DNA of 64,000 nucleotides from Marasmius tenuissimus (GCA_029532415.1 JAQOTA010000048.1:298001-362000); one strand, 5' to 3'. Counted from the first letter of the stretch, positions 41,799-52,811 are shown. The notes: generated by a model from the sequence alone, not told the origin. Translations and numbers: made by a program.

Positions 41799-44566
41799 CC
41801 GCGTCGCCGGATACCACCTCACCCATATCTCCATCCCTCTCCTACCTCGAAACCAAACTCAGCAAGGTCATGGACACCAACAAGAGCCTGACGTCGAAAG
41901 GGAAAAACCTATGAAGGGTGGTGAAGCGCCGAGATGAGAAAATTATGAGGCTAGAGGGTGATATTGAGGTAGCAGAGGCCGAGAAGGAGAATGCTCTGGT
42001 AGCGGCACAATCGGCTCGGGCGGAAACAGGCAGAACCCAATTCATTCTCGATTGCATTCAGGGGCAGATGTCTGCGTTGCTACAGGAGAAGTCTGGATGG
42101 CTGGAGGATAAGAAGGAAATCTTGAAAAGGAACCGAGGATTGGCAGGTAAAATAGCCAGATTCCCGGATAAGCAAGACTCTGCTATCGAGAGGGCATTGT
42201 TAGATGCGAAGATCAACACTTGGGCGGCAAAGAGCAAGGGAGAGATCACCCTGTCGTGTCGGCAACTCATTCGGGACCTTGCCGGGGTGGGGGTGGGAGT
42301 CGAGCACATTCAGAGTGTGATTCGTCTGGTTGCGGCAGCTCTTGGTGTGAATGTGGAGGGAAAGTTTTCAGTTCGGTCCATTGGGCGAGTAGTTCTCGAA
42401 GGCGGGGTTGCTAGTGATGCACACATTGCTCAGAAAATCAGTGATTGTACAGGTGAGATGCACGCAATTGTTATGATAGCCATTTCTTAAACTTCTGTAG
42501 GTCTGACCGTCAGCGGCGATGGTACGACTATCAAGAACATCAACTATGAATCACGACATGTGAGGATGAAGATGCCAGACGGTTCAGTTGAAACTCACTT
42601 TGTGGGGGTCACACCTGCGGTCAATCACACAGCCCAAACTCAGCTAGACGGGTGGCAGGAATACAGTCAGCACGCATCGGAGGTCCACAAAAAGGTATTC
42701 GGAGACCGAAAACCTACCTCTGACAGCCGTGACCTATTCGTCAAAGCGACTGGTGGAAACTCCGATCATTCTGAAGATCAGAAAAAGCTTTTCAAGCTTT
42801 TCCGGGCTCGTAAAGTTAACTTGGATAACGAAAAAAGGGGGGAGCAGACGCTACTAGGGTCAACCCCCGAAGAGTTGATCCCATTACTGGCACAAGTGTA
42901 CCGAAATGCGGTCGAGAGTGTGGGAGGATTCGAGGCGTGGGTCGCATTACCAGCTGAGGAGAAGGACAGGAAGAACAGGGGAGCTTTTTCGCTCTTCTGC
43001 GTCAAGCTAGGTGAAGAGAAGTTTAATTCACTCACCCCGATTCAGAAGCTGGCAGCAAGGCTTTTCTTGTGGGTTGGGTGTGGTATGCATAAGGAGTTGA
43101 ATGCATTCAAAGAGGTCGGCAAGGCATTAGACGAGTGGTGGAAGGAGAATCCAGACAAGACCCCACCTCTAAAGCTGATGAACAAGGACAATAGGGCCAC
43201 TACCGACTGTGGACCTTCCGATGCAGCTTCCCGTGCTATCCTTGTTTCGAAGGGCGGCGCAATCAAGCTTTCTGAGCTGGCCGGATCGGTCTTTCGTCAC
43301 AAAGACAACAAGAAAGGTCAACAGGATACGGTCAAATATTTTGCAGAGCACGTACTGGGAACACCGATCACCTTCCCGGATACTAGCAATGTGCGCTATC
43401 ATAGCCATGGTGATGCGTGCTCGGAGCTGTTGGTGAATCAGGAATTCTGGCTGCTTTTGCTGGAGATGGTACGCGACAAGAAAGGAACGGGATCTTTTAC
43501 CAACGTCGAGTTGAATGTTTACGACGGCCTTCGGGATATTCCGACTATCACAGAGCTGTGTGTGGTTGCATTGTACTCACAGTCAATCACACATCCGATT
43601 CTTCGAATTATCCGGGGAGCGGAAGGGCAAACGACCAATGCTCCTGACATGGGACCGATATACAATCGTCTTATTCTCTTCCTCCAGAAGATGATCGACA
43701 ATCCCGACCTTCTTCTGTCTCCATCCATCTCGTACGAAGCAGCTACATTTGATGGTCAAATCTGGGAAAGGCCGGAGGTTATTTATGCAGTCCATCGTCG
43801 ACTCCATGACTTACCTCTTGTACGTCCTCTATTGGTTGCGGCCTTTAATGGTTCTCTGCGAGGGTGGAAGCAGTTTGTGAAGGAGTTCACTCCCGGAGGA
43901 GATGTCGACAACGCGAGTCCAACAGAGCGCGCACGAGCACCTCTACCCACCACAAATGATGCTAATGAAGGAAAGCTGGGAGGGAAGCGGCAAAGTACTC
44001 GCCTTAGGCCAAACATGTCTCACCATCAGCACAACGCACGAGTGGCATATAAATCCAACAATACTCGGGAGTTCATTGCAGATTTGGATCATCGGTCGCA
44101 GTCCAATTTGAAAAAGGCCGCTCGCGAGGTGGACTCAGCGGGACTGACAAAGAGGAGCAGGGAGAGGCAGGCCGTGTATGACGAGGAGGTTGCAAACAAG
44201 AACAGGGCTAAGCTTAGCCTCCGCGTCGCAAAAGCTCAGGAGCGACAGAAGGCAATTGACTCTACAGTTGTCATTCTTGATGGGACCAAGGTAGATGGTA
44301 TGGGAGTTAAGGAGCTTGATGTCCAGTTGAAGTGGCATCGAGCCCAAGGACGAGCCTTACCTGTTGGACTCTCAAAGAAGAACAAGAGGGAAAAGGTGGA
44401 GATACTGAAAAGTTTGATTCAGAATCCCTCCGTAGAGTTGGATGACTCAACTCAGACACCGTTGGACACAGAAATGGTCGACATGGGAGAAGCAGAGGGC
44501 GGGGTAGCGGGAAGTGATGTGGAGATGTCTGATATTGATGAAGAACAGTCTTCTGATGAAGACTGA
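41681..44566 (+). pseudogene. KDZ-like transposase, one in-frame TGA (945 codons)
   Basis: Exon 1 is 41681-42452, exon 2 42501-44566 (GTGAGA...CTGTAG). It starts MAKASAAMRYKGGAKRSQAQ; residues 55-170 are coiled coil (RRDEKIMRLEGDIEVAEAEK). TGA at codon 78 (41912-41914) follows GKNL and precedes RVVKRRDEK; a CGA Arg there would fit. Exon 2 begins LTVSGDGTTIKNINYESRH, a likely first catalytic Asp, then GGNSDHSEDQKKLF, a likely second Asp. At about 451-454 is C-G-M-H in WVGCGMHKELNAF, the C-x2-H motif of several eukaryotic RNase H-fold transposases, followed by KLMNKDNRATTD. The C-terminus is basic, then acidic. It cuts and moves the element, by family. The stop makes this copy doubtful unless read through, or unless translation restarts downstream. 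Confidence 0.7.
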
Positions 44567-44582
44567 CGCGTGTTTTACGCGT
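44566..44582. promoter_or_regulatory. two ACGCGT boxes after the transposase stop
   Basis: ACGCGT at 44566-44571, overlapping the last base of the stop codon, and at 44577-44582. With the six on the left they make a subterminal set at both ends of the element. Confidence 0.55.
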
Positions 44583-44771
44583 CTAATAAAATTATTTTAC
44601 AAGTTTATCATCTAATTAATTCATTATACCTATCATCTGGAGAGTATAACGCTTGAGGCGCTTTCTTTAGGGGGGGGTTTGACACGGACCATCGAAATTC
44701 TGTGATCTGGCGCGCGGATGCTTAGTCATCGTAAAAATTCCCACACCGCCAGTTGCCAGTCCCCAGGGTTT

Positions 44772-45084
44772 TCTTTTGGCGACTGAGAATGTCGCCAAGA
44801 AGATGTAGAGACTCTGTTGTTTGCTGACGGTAGACGGTACCCATAGCCATTATGGGAGCTTGTACAAAGAATATTTCTGCAAAGGGTCTCATGAAAGGAT
44901 TTATAAGGAAACCTCTGGTAGTCTTTTGAGCGAGAGCCAGATTGGCAGTTGGAACATTTCCATCCCACTGTTCTGGGACCCACCTCCCGGATCTCGTCAG
45001 GGACAATTCCGGATCGGCTTCACTGCCAATGGTGGGGCTGTCTTTTTCTGTTCTCCCTTGACCTTGTTGACTTACCATATTCAT
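44772..45084 (-). pseudogene. open frame interrupted by the transposon
   Basis: The reverse frame reads PTIGSEADPELSLTRSGRW, GFLINPFMRPFAEIFFVQ, APIMAMGTVYRQQTTESLH and ILSRQKKT, then enters the transposon end. Module 3 keeps parts (QAPIMAMG, 53870) but in shifted frames. A donor ATG|GTAAGT lies at 45084. Not recognised; likely a decayed exon of the gene that follows X. Confidence 0.35.
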
Positions 45085-45351
45085 TGTCCACTAGAATCGC
45101 TGCATCAGGGCCGGCGCAGCTGCGGAATATCCAGAGAAAGCTTGCTCTTCCTGGGCCATTGGACATAGAAATCAAGATAAATCATTTCCAAGTAGTACGA
45201 GAAAGCAATAGGCAGACAGGCGACAAAGGAAGACAAAGGATTCGATGTGGAATACCCATGGAACGGCAGGTGGTAGCGGTAGCGGATGACGAGTGTGGTG
45301 CTCAACGATGTTGGTCAACGCCTTCAGAAAGCAGCAGCCAACCGGATAACA
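45085..45351 (-). pseudogene. conserved frame-broken stretch after X2
   Basis: The reverse strand reads SFLWIFRSCAGPDAAILVDN just before the donor at 45084. Module 3 has GFLWKFRSCAGPHAAILVDN at 58303-58365, and module 1 a version with TGA for the Trp. Upstream, codon CGA before FILI (module 3) is TGA here. A real but decaying coding exon is likely. Confidence 0.4.
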
Positions 45352-46019
45352 TCACACCATCGTGGACGAGGACGAGAACGACTCTTTTGCACAGAAGGTA
45401 CACTTTCTTTCCTCGATCTCAAGCTATATCAAATATCCTTATGAATATGTTTTCAATTAGGTATGAAGCCTACGCACCATCAACTCGTACTTCAAGTGCG
45501 ACAGCAACGTACGGCAAGCGTTCACGCGCTTCAACTGGAACCATTGGAAGATCATCCAAGCTGGAGTCCTATCCGGCTCGGCAACACCTCTCAACTTGAT
45601 CTGGCGCACCACCTCGTTACATCTACATTGGGTTCAAGTCGGCCATGGGGAACGCTCAAATGAGTGTTCAAAGAGGTTTTACAGAAATTTGAGAGGCGAG
45701 AGTCAGTATTTCTGGATGCAAGGTACGTAAAACCCTAAACTCACCTCTGAAGCCTGCGTCTAAATATTTTTTGCAGAACCACCCAGCAAATTCCACTCAT
45801 GACTCATATTGTTCTTGATAAATTGTCAGTACCCCTCACCAAGCCCTCCACATCCTCGACGGTGTACGGGAAGAACCATTTCTTGGCCGCTACTGCAGTG
45901 ACGACGACCAGCATTCCAGCCAATGCCAATTTGGCCAAGAGACCACCACCAAAGTTACTAGACCCCTCAACCGTCTCAGCCGCGTCCAAAATAGACGATT
46001 CGAGAGTCAACGCTGGCAT
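45352..46019 (-). pseudogene. X2, small membrane protein with two frameshifts
   Basis: It starts MPALTLESSILDAAETVEG, keeps the membrane segment LALAGMLVVVTAVAA and W-F-F-P-Y-T-V-E-D-V-E. At GACAATTTATCAAGAAC one base is missing compared with X1 and X3, and at GCAAAAAATATTTAGACG one is extra, so the helix after the membrane segment reads out of frame for about 20 codons. Exon 2 (VVRQIKLRGVAEPDRTPAW) and exon 3 (LEIEERKCTFCAKE, TGA 45352-45354) remain open. Truncated to about 72 residues if translated. Confidence 0.65.
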
Positions 46020-48133
46020 TCTGCGGTCAATACGCCTCGAGCTGGAACTCAGAGTGTTGGCCTGCAATATCAAAGTTTGGTTGTGGACATCAGTCATGGC
46101 TGCTCAGGTTGTCTGACCGGATTCCCTACCGAATCAAATGTTTTGAAGTTGATATCGGCTGTTCGCAGGTGCTGAGGTCGACCTTACTATTGAGCTCGAC
46201 GAGTATCGTTTGCTTTCGAGGATGTGCAGTCCTTAGTGTCGTGTGCCTACTCTGACGTTGACGCCGTGTACATACATAGACGCTGGTGAATTAATAAATC
46301 AGATTTTATCTTCCTCTCTCTTGCTTTCGTGTGTTATGTATCGTGTGCTCTTGACATTGGTGTTGGTGTTACAGTTGAAAACTCCTGACAAGTGAGAGGG
46401 TCTGTTGGTGTCACACCTCGTCACATACTCTTCGTCCCAACCACCATGTTCTATTTTTCGTCTATCGATACTGACGACGATGGCCAGTCTGGAAGGCCAC
46501 TTCTACCACTCTTTCTCAGCCTACCTTGTTGTCTACCTCTGCCACTTCCAAGCCCCAACCTGTCTACTTCATTGACACATTGATCACAGACTCGTCTACA
46601 TACTTGGAGAGTATAGTCTATACGGTATGATCTCGTCGCTCAAGGAATGGCCGACGGTGACGAAGCTCAGGTTGTTGTATGGGTTTATTTATGATGTAAC
46701 GAACGGGATTTCCATCCTGTCAATGCTGAGCGTGCGTCGTTCCGTTCTGCCTTTCTTTCTTAGAAAAAAAAAATGTCAACGTCAACGTCTTGGAAACCCT
46801 GAAGGTTCTTTTTCCTTGTCTTTACACTTATGGCCTTGTAGCTGGCTACAACCCTCTGTAGGTTTTCTCTCAATTTGATAGGCCACCAGCTGCTCCAGGG
46901 AGATGTTCTGCCCTATGAAGAGCCTATGGGTTTACGCTTGAGAAAGGAATTGGAATCGGGGCCGGGGGAATAGGGAGTTGGTAACAAGGACTTCATATAA
47001 CTCGATCTTGGGCTGTGGTCTGGGAGAGATAGCTTATACTTCTCAAGGATCATTCGTTCGTCAAAAGTCTCAAGCTCAAGATTCACCAATGTTTCTAACC
47101 ATCCTCAATCCCTCTACGCCACATCGTCACACAATTTTAAACCTCCTCACCCAGCTATTCTCTCACTCCGCAATACACACCATGGGATATCTTCTTCTCT
47201 ACCTCGACAATGCATCTTGCAATCTCCGAGACAGACGACTCGGACGAAATCAACTCAATATCTGAATCTCGCTCAGGATACACGAAGTTCAATGCCCCCC
47301 CGGCTCAGTTATGGTGTCGGTCGTTGCAACCGATCATCAGACTTTGCTATATCTCTCAAATGAGGTTCTTCAACATTCCGCTTGCCTCACGTTCAGCAGG
47401 AGCTAGTGTCTTCAACCGCGGGCACAATGTTTTAGATGGTGGCAGCAATCTTTGTCCCTGAATGTTCTACTGTGAGCGAACATCATGTCGGCACCCCAAA
47501 TCTCCTTGAATCTTGCTGCATCTGTACTCATCCATCTTCTAGGCATGAGGCTTGGCTTCGGCGCTAGCCGTCCATTCAGGGCGCCAATGATGACTATGGT
47601 TCTCGAGTGGCTACGACGGTCGCATCGGAAACCATTCAACTATCATTACTCACCGAAATCAAGTCCCCTTCGCGCTCTCATTCTACATCCCTCTGACACA
47701 GATCACATCCTTTTGTGGAACAGATGGCACACCTTTGTTAATTCCGATGTTCCTTCCCGGTGCCAGGAACCGGAATGGAACACTGATACACATATCCCAC
47801 CCGATACATGTTTCTAAATTTTACGAGTCATCACAGGCACTTTTCTCCTTGCTAGCAACCCCACCGGTTCATGCATGCACCGAGATGGCCTGGGCCCAGT
47901 TCTCCCGCGTGATGGCTCTGCTCACAATGGATTAAGGGCTGTACATGATATCAGAAACCCGTTCGAGATGTGTAGATCCGTTGGCTGTGAGATAGACTAG
48001 GGTTTTGATCGTCTTATGATCATATTGTTTGAGCAGCCCATGAACTCGCACCAGCAATTTCAGTTGAGACGGTAGTGCGGTTGTTTCTACCATAAAACAA
48101 CTTTTCTTGTCTTGGTGCCACCTCACAAATTCG
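46020..48133. pseudogene. decayed conserved spacer of module 2
   Basis: Counterpart of 32912-34825. It contains remnants of the short forward frame (46446-46630, reading STSATSKPQPVYFID) and of the ETDDSDEINSISESRSGY piece (47222-47280). No intact gene. Confidence 0.4.
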
Positions 48134-48426
48134 AATCCGATGGTCGGCATCCACCATTGCTACTGTACTTGAGCATCGGAGGGCGATTATAGTGAGTGCA
48201 AACACGGCAGACATTGCTGTTATTTGCTGATCTTGACTCAGTATGTGAATGGTCAGTCTGACCCTTGACAGGTGGTTGGCACTGTGACTAAGCTGCAATA
48301 CGGAGTGGTGGCAGTTGCCAGCTCAGCGTTACTCGGTTATGATACTGTTTTCAACCTTGAGTTGGAGATATGACATATCTAGAGGAAGCCGTAGTCCATT
48401 GTCACAGCTCTCTATCTGTTACAGGA
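48134..48426 (+). pseudogene. 5' fragment of a DUF6533 gene cut at a module junction
   Basis: Pieces match exons 1-3 of genes A-D: ASTIATVLEHRRAII, a GTGAGTGC donor, GACTCAG followed by TATGTGAATG (the microexon), GTTGCCAG then SSALLGYDTVFNLELE. It has a shifted start and a TGA within the core, and stops at ACAGGAGTAT, where module 3 sequence (AGTAAGAAGAAAGGAGAACT) begins. It shows that a DUF6533 gene once stood next to the module. Confidence 0.7.
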
Positions 48427-48570
48427 GTATAGTAAGAAGAAAGGAGAACTAGAGTATATTTAAAGTGCCCATGCTCCCTATATAAGCCTTAGAGTGTATG
48501 TTTCCATATAGCAAATCAAAGTGATACAAGCTTGAAGTTGTAGTAAGCAGGCGCCATTATCCCAACAGTA

Positions 48571-50304
48571 TCATCTCAAATATTGCAGATATTTGTCACG
48601 AATAAAGACCTCCAATCCCTTCTCACCAAGCTTCTTCAGTTTCACCAAATCCGGGAAATTGGAATGACGAGACTTTGGACATATGATCGTAACAGACCGT
48701 AGGCTACCGAAGACACCTTGACTTTGTGGAACCACTGCTTCTCACCGGTCAGGAAGCCATCTAGAGGCTACTGCTCTGTACAAGGTCCAATCGGCACCTC
48801 GATTGGAGTCTATAAGAGGGGAAGAAACCGTCCACCTAAGGCTTCTATACGGACCCGGTAAATTGGAAAGATCGAACAAAACTTTTTGAAGTCGGGGTAA
48901 TAGGTTTGGTGTCTCCGGAGAGTTGAAGTCGACGTAAAGTAGGCGGGAAAATTCTCCCAAGCGGTCCCGTTGTGGTGATCGGAATGGCATCTCGTACCAG
49001 TGCTCATAGAGAGCAAGGGTAGTTAGACTCGGCAGGAGGGAAAGAAGACAGTAATTCTCTGTCATTGAGAGTAGACTGAACTCAAGGGCCAGTGATATGA
49101 TTGGGCATGCCGATTGGGTAACACACTGTAGGATGGAGGAAATATCCTCGATATGGTAAGTATGATAGGTGCCTTGGAGAGTTAAAGAGGATAGTCGAGG
49201 GAGTGTGATGTGGTCAAAAAATGCTACCCATGTGTCCCGGGCCTCATCGTAATCGGACATCAACGTGAGGGTGAGGGACTCCATATTGGAGGTCACATGG
49301 CCAGTAAAGTGATAGTCGTTCTGTTTGTCCCCCCCGTCGCCACCAAGGTTCAGGGACTTGAGCTTCGGGCAAAGAGACACAAGGTGAAAAGGAGAACGTG
49401 TTAATGTCGAGCAGCAATTGTCAAGCTTCAGGTCTTCAACCTGCTGCCATAGAATGGTTTGCAACAATTCGTCTTCTAGCTCTCCAAGTTCATAAATCTC
49501 AATAGCTCGAAGAGCTGGACATCCACCATTGAGAAGTATGTGTGTGAAGGCTAAAGGAGTTTCAGGACCGTGAACAGAGATTTTTCGAAGGTTTGGGAGG
49601 TTGCCTCTGATACTTTGAACAGTGGGGAGCAAGAAGAGATTGGGTGGAACAACGAATTCAACATCAAGCCATTGAAATGAGCGCTCGCATAATATCTCCA
49701 CTGCCTGATTGACAAGAAGCGTGAACGGATCGCCAGGATCCAAAGTGATCTTGCCATCTTGGAGCAAGTTGAACTTGACGGTCAAAGGAGAGGTGCGAGT
49801 GCGGGTGATGAACCTTTTTGTCATCCTGCGTAGATGTTCTATGTCGGTGATTGTCGTGTGCAACACAACAAATTTCACCGCCGACCACAATCTCGGTGTG
49901 GAAAGTGTGATTGCTCTCCAGCGAGCACACACCATGGATTCTTCAACGATCCATAGAGGACATGTGAACTGGAGGAGGGCAGAAAGCTCAGTAAATGGTT
50001 CGGAGGCCATTTCAAAAATGCAGGACAAGAGCTTGCTGGGCAATCTATGCACGGGCGGCGGGATTAACGACCTTCCCTTTGTGATGGAACAGCTCAATCG
50101 TTCCCAATGGTTCTTCAACAAAGTTAAAGTCAATTTGAGCCGAGTGATCTCTGAGTCCAAGCGTGTGATATTGCTCTGGATTGCTGGAAGATGCTGGCAG
50201 ATGGTCTGTAGACCATGAGGTGATCCTTGCTCGAGATGATAGTTCTCGATGAACAGAACACGGTCGATGGATATCCGGAGTAATTCTGTCATGTTTGGAT
50301 TCAT
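48571..50304 (-). pseudogene. F-box protein, module 3, late nonsense codon (520 of about 577 aa)
   Basis: It starts MNPNMTELLRISIDRVLF; coiled coil IQSNITRLDSEITRLKLTL; F-box IPPPVHRLPSKLLSCIF and MVCARWRAITLSTPRLWS; leucine-rich repeats as in modules 1 and 2 (GNLPNLRKISV, CPKLKSLNLGG, LPRLSSLTLQ). After ASRWLPDR the codon TGA (48742-48744) stands where modules 1 and 2 have CGA or CGG Arg. The following 56 codons stay open and similar (EAVVPQ, SLRSVTI, KKLGEKGLEVFIRDK) to TGA at 48571-48573, so the stop is recent. A protein without the last repeat could still be made. Confidence 0.8.
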
Positions 50305-50475
50305 GTGCGCACACTGCAGCAGGTTCTAAAAGACCATGAACATGATTTACAGAGCAAGATCATGGCACTCACCGTCTCTTTGCTGCGTGGTGGTGGTGGG
50401 AGTCCAAACTGAGCTTTGACTGCCATGCCGCGTGTGGATTGAAATCGCCGGAAGTTCCCATAAATTCTTCCTGAA
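50305..50475. promoter_or_regulatory. upstream region of F-box 3
   Basis: Contains the conserved leader-intron donor (GACG|GTGAGT at 50373 on the reverse strand) and GGTGGTGGT.GGAGT.CAA, shared with 29220 and 38037. Confidence 0.45.
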
Positions 50476-51034
50476 TAGAACCTGTCTGTCGCCGTCTGGG
50501 CGCTAAGTTCAAACTAGCCCGGCTAAAGGGCAGCTCGGCTCAGTGTTTTTGGGTCTCCTTTTGGCTGCGAGGGCTTGTAAAGCGCCCGCGAAGTGTACCG
50601 CATGTCCCTACATTCCATAGGTTTTCTGGGTGTTTGGTTGCCCATAATCTGCCATATTATGAATATGTTCTTTATTCTTGCTTCCACATTTTTTTCAAGG
50701 CCTTGATGAATCCTGTAGCTCAGTACTTCAGACAGAGGGTTGGATCCAAGTCCTTAGTTGTATCAATTTAGGTGTTTGTTTAGATTGAAATTTGTATGAT
50801 ATCAGTACTGGCACAGTATCAACAACTTAATACTTACTATAAAACATGATCTGAGTGCCAAAGCAGCTATGGAAGGGATAAAAATAAGATGTCAGGTAGA
50901 TTTTGTCGCAGGTGCTTCATGGGTGCTTTACAAGCCCTCGCAGCCGAAAAGAGCCTCGAAAACACCGAGTGGAGCTGCCTTTAGCCGGATTCATTTTGAA
51001 CTTAGCGCCTAGACGGCTACAGACGGGTTCCCTA
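50476..51034. mobile_element. 559-bp element with about 100-bp inverted ends
   Basis: The left end reads TAGAACCTGTCTGTCGCC, then GTCTGGGCGCTAAGTTCAAA and on to GGCTGCGAGGGCTTGTAAAG. The right end reversed reads TAGGGAACCCGTCTGTAGCC, GTCTAGGCGCTAAGTTCAAA and the same TGCGAGGGCTTGTAAAG. The long imperfect terminal repeats surround an AT-rich interior with no coding frame. It is absent from modules 1 and 2. Confidence 0.8.
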
Positions 51035-51046
51035 CTACCTCATGCC

Positions 51047-51657
51047 TAGTGATGTCAGGGCAGGGCACTTGCCCTGGAACCCTGCCTCGCCTTGCCCAGG
51101 GCTGGCTTGCCCTGCCCTGCCCTGAGTGAGGGCAGAGAGGGCGGAGGGCGAGGGTTTGGACTTCGGATTGCCCTCGCCCGGGGTATCTGCCCGGGGCAGC
51201 TTGTCCTGGAAGCACAGCCAGTTCCGAGCGCGAGTGGCTCATAAAAAAGTCCCTCAAACCACCGACAGCTACTGAATTCATTGAAAAAACAGTAGTCTTT
51301 GGGCATTTCCGATATACAGTGGCTTCAAGTTGCCGCCCCGGCAGCTGGTATGTACTGGTACACCCTCACCCATATTCAAATGCGGTCTAAAATGGACCCA
51401 TGGAGCCAAATGGTAAGTCTTTGAACTTTTTCAGCCGACTACAGTAACTTACCACTGTCAATAAGCATTTCCATCAATATTACAGGCGTGTAGGTAGGTG
51501 TTCCCACTTGCAGATCTGCCCAGGGCAAAACCCTAGCCTGCCCTAGGGCAGGGCATAGTAGGGCAGAAGGCGAGGGCATGGATTTTTGGTTGCCCTCGCC
51601 CTGGCAAACCCTGCCCTACCCCAGGGCCGGCTGCCCTGCCCTGCCCTGACATCACTA
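51047..51657. mobile_element. 611-bp hAT-type MITE with 8-bp target duplication
   Basis: Ends TAGTGATGTCAGGGCAGG (left) and its inverse at the right, flanked by CTCATGCC at 51039-51046 and 51658-51665. An 8-bp duplication with TAGTG ends is typical of hAT elements. The interior is a GC-rich set of CCCTGCC/GGGCAGG palindromes without coding capacity, so it depends on a transposase elsewhere. In module 2 the site is empty (CATCTCATGATCATG). Confidence 0.9.
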
Positions 51658-52213
51658 CTCATGCCCATGTTCTTGAACCTTACTAAATCAGGGGTCACCC
51701 CTTTGCAAATCTACTGTGCCCTGAAGTCATAACAGCCTAACAAAACCAATGCTAAGTAGTGATATTGAGCTCCAAATATGCAGTCTCAGCACTGGCACCA
51801 TATATTGGGTTTCATGATAAGAATCGCTGGGATTGTCCGATATAGTCGAATTATCTGGCTATCATGAAGTGTGTCTCTCCACCCATCCTTGCAAGGCCAG
51901 TCGAGGTCAAGTTGAAGATCCGCGAACCTCTAAACCCAAAGCGCCAGCATTCGCGACCGTCGAGCGCCCACCAAGGTCACGCTGACAATCATTCATACGA
52001 AGTCCGACCTACGCTCACAGCTTTAGCCAGAGGGCAAAAAGATCCAACCCCAACTCGTATTAGTCAAGAACAATCGCTATCTACACGAAACGGTGCATAA
52101 CCGCCTTAAATGGTGTCGCTATCTCCAGATAAACTCGCATGGAACAGGAACTCGAGCATCGGACAGTGAACGGTATACAAGTGGTTCAGGATTTGACAGA
52201 AAACAAGCGAGGA
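51658..52213. promoter_or_regulatory. upstream region of Y3
   Basis: Aligned with 38110-38330 and 39664-39954. The conserved leader stretch (CGAGCGCCCACCAAGG to CTACACGAA) is at 51958-52092, with a TAG at the frame open in module 2. Confidence 0.45.
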
Positions 52214-52811
52214 ATGCCAGTATTATTGACAGAAGCCTCCGTTTCCCCAATAACGAAGGGGATTTCAGTGGTAGACAGCAACAAAGGAGGGGTATTGACA
52301 AAGATTTCTGTCATGGGTGCCATTCTCCTTGTTACGGTGGTTGGTATCAAGAGTTGGTTCTATACGTACACAATGGAAGACTTGGACCGCCAGATAAACT
52401 ACGTTGAGGACGTTATCGAACAGAATTTGTCTCTTGAGCGGGATTTGTTGGGAAATTCGGGATGGAAATTCCGAGAACGACTGGATGGTTACATTGATGA
52501 GCAGAGGGCTTTTGGTGCGTTTCCTTGATGTTTTTTATGTAGGGAACATCGAAGGATGAGTAAAATCCGGGAATGGGCAACCGTCGATCCGAATAGATGG
52601 AATTTGCTTGCTTAGATCCAGTTGCGTTGGTGGGAGATGAGGGAGGTGAAGAGGTATCATTGCTCGGTGCTGGAATTGAAGAGAGATGTTTTGGTATGGG
52701 TTTGAATTCTTGTGACACCAGAAGAAGGTCAGCTGATGGTCTATGGCAACCTTTTGTTTTCAGATGGAAGTAAATCGACGCAAGAATGACTTACTGCAAT
52801 ACCCAGTCTAA
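52214..52811 (+). pseudogene. Y3, small membrane protein with lost splice donor and nonsense codon
   Basis: Exon 1 52214-52488 (275 nt) starts MPVLLTEASVSPITKG, TM segment ISVMGAILLVTVVGI, W-F-Y-T-Y-T-M-E-D-L, helix NYVEDVIEQNLSLERDLLG. At the donor, Y1 and Y2 read GG|GTATGT; here it is GG|TTACAT, so the GT is gone. Exon 2 (52543-52693, 151 nt) has TAG at 52613-52615 where Y1 has TGG after LLA. Exon 3 (52764-52811) ends LLQYPV. Without splicing, translation stops at 52526-52528, leaving a 104-residue product that keeps the membrane part. Confidence 0.65.

Larger units (their letters stand above)
41256..44765 (+). mobile_element. 3.5-kb DNA transposon (KDZ-like) with TIR and 7-bp TSD
   Basis: Left end TGGGGGCTGGCAACCTGGC (41256 on); right end, reversed, TGGGGACTGGCAACTGGC (to 44765). 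Both sides are flanked by GGGTTTT (41249-41255 and 44766-44772). In module 3 the same place (53772-53790) is an uninterrupted CAGGGTTTTT with one copy, the empty site. Inside are a transposase gene and ACGCGT boxes near both ends. Imperfect terminal repeats suggest it is not brand new. Confidence 0.85.
36030..48426. repeat. tandem module 2 (F-box intact; Y, X broken; transposon inside)
   Basis: Same order as module 1. It is longer mainly because of the 3.5-kb transposon at 41256-44765 and an extra block near 38945-39660. The right edge at about 48426 lies where a DUF6533 fragment is cut by module 3 sequence. Confidence 0.7.

Noticed and set aside
42778..44347. Several reverse-strand frames across the transposase
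   Set aside because: They are shadows of the long coding frame, without start context or domains.
50045..50314. Frames on the plus strand of the F-box genes as antisense proteins
   Set aside because: They overlap the well-supported F-box frame and their conservation is explained by duplication.
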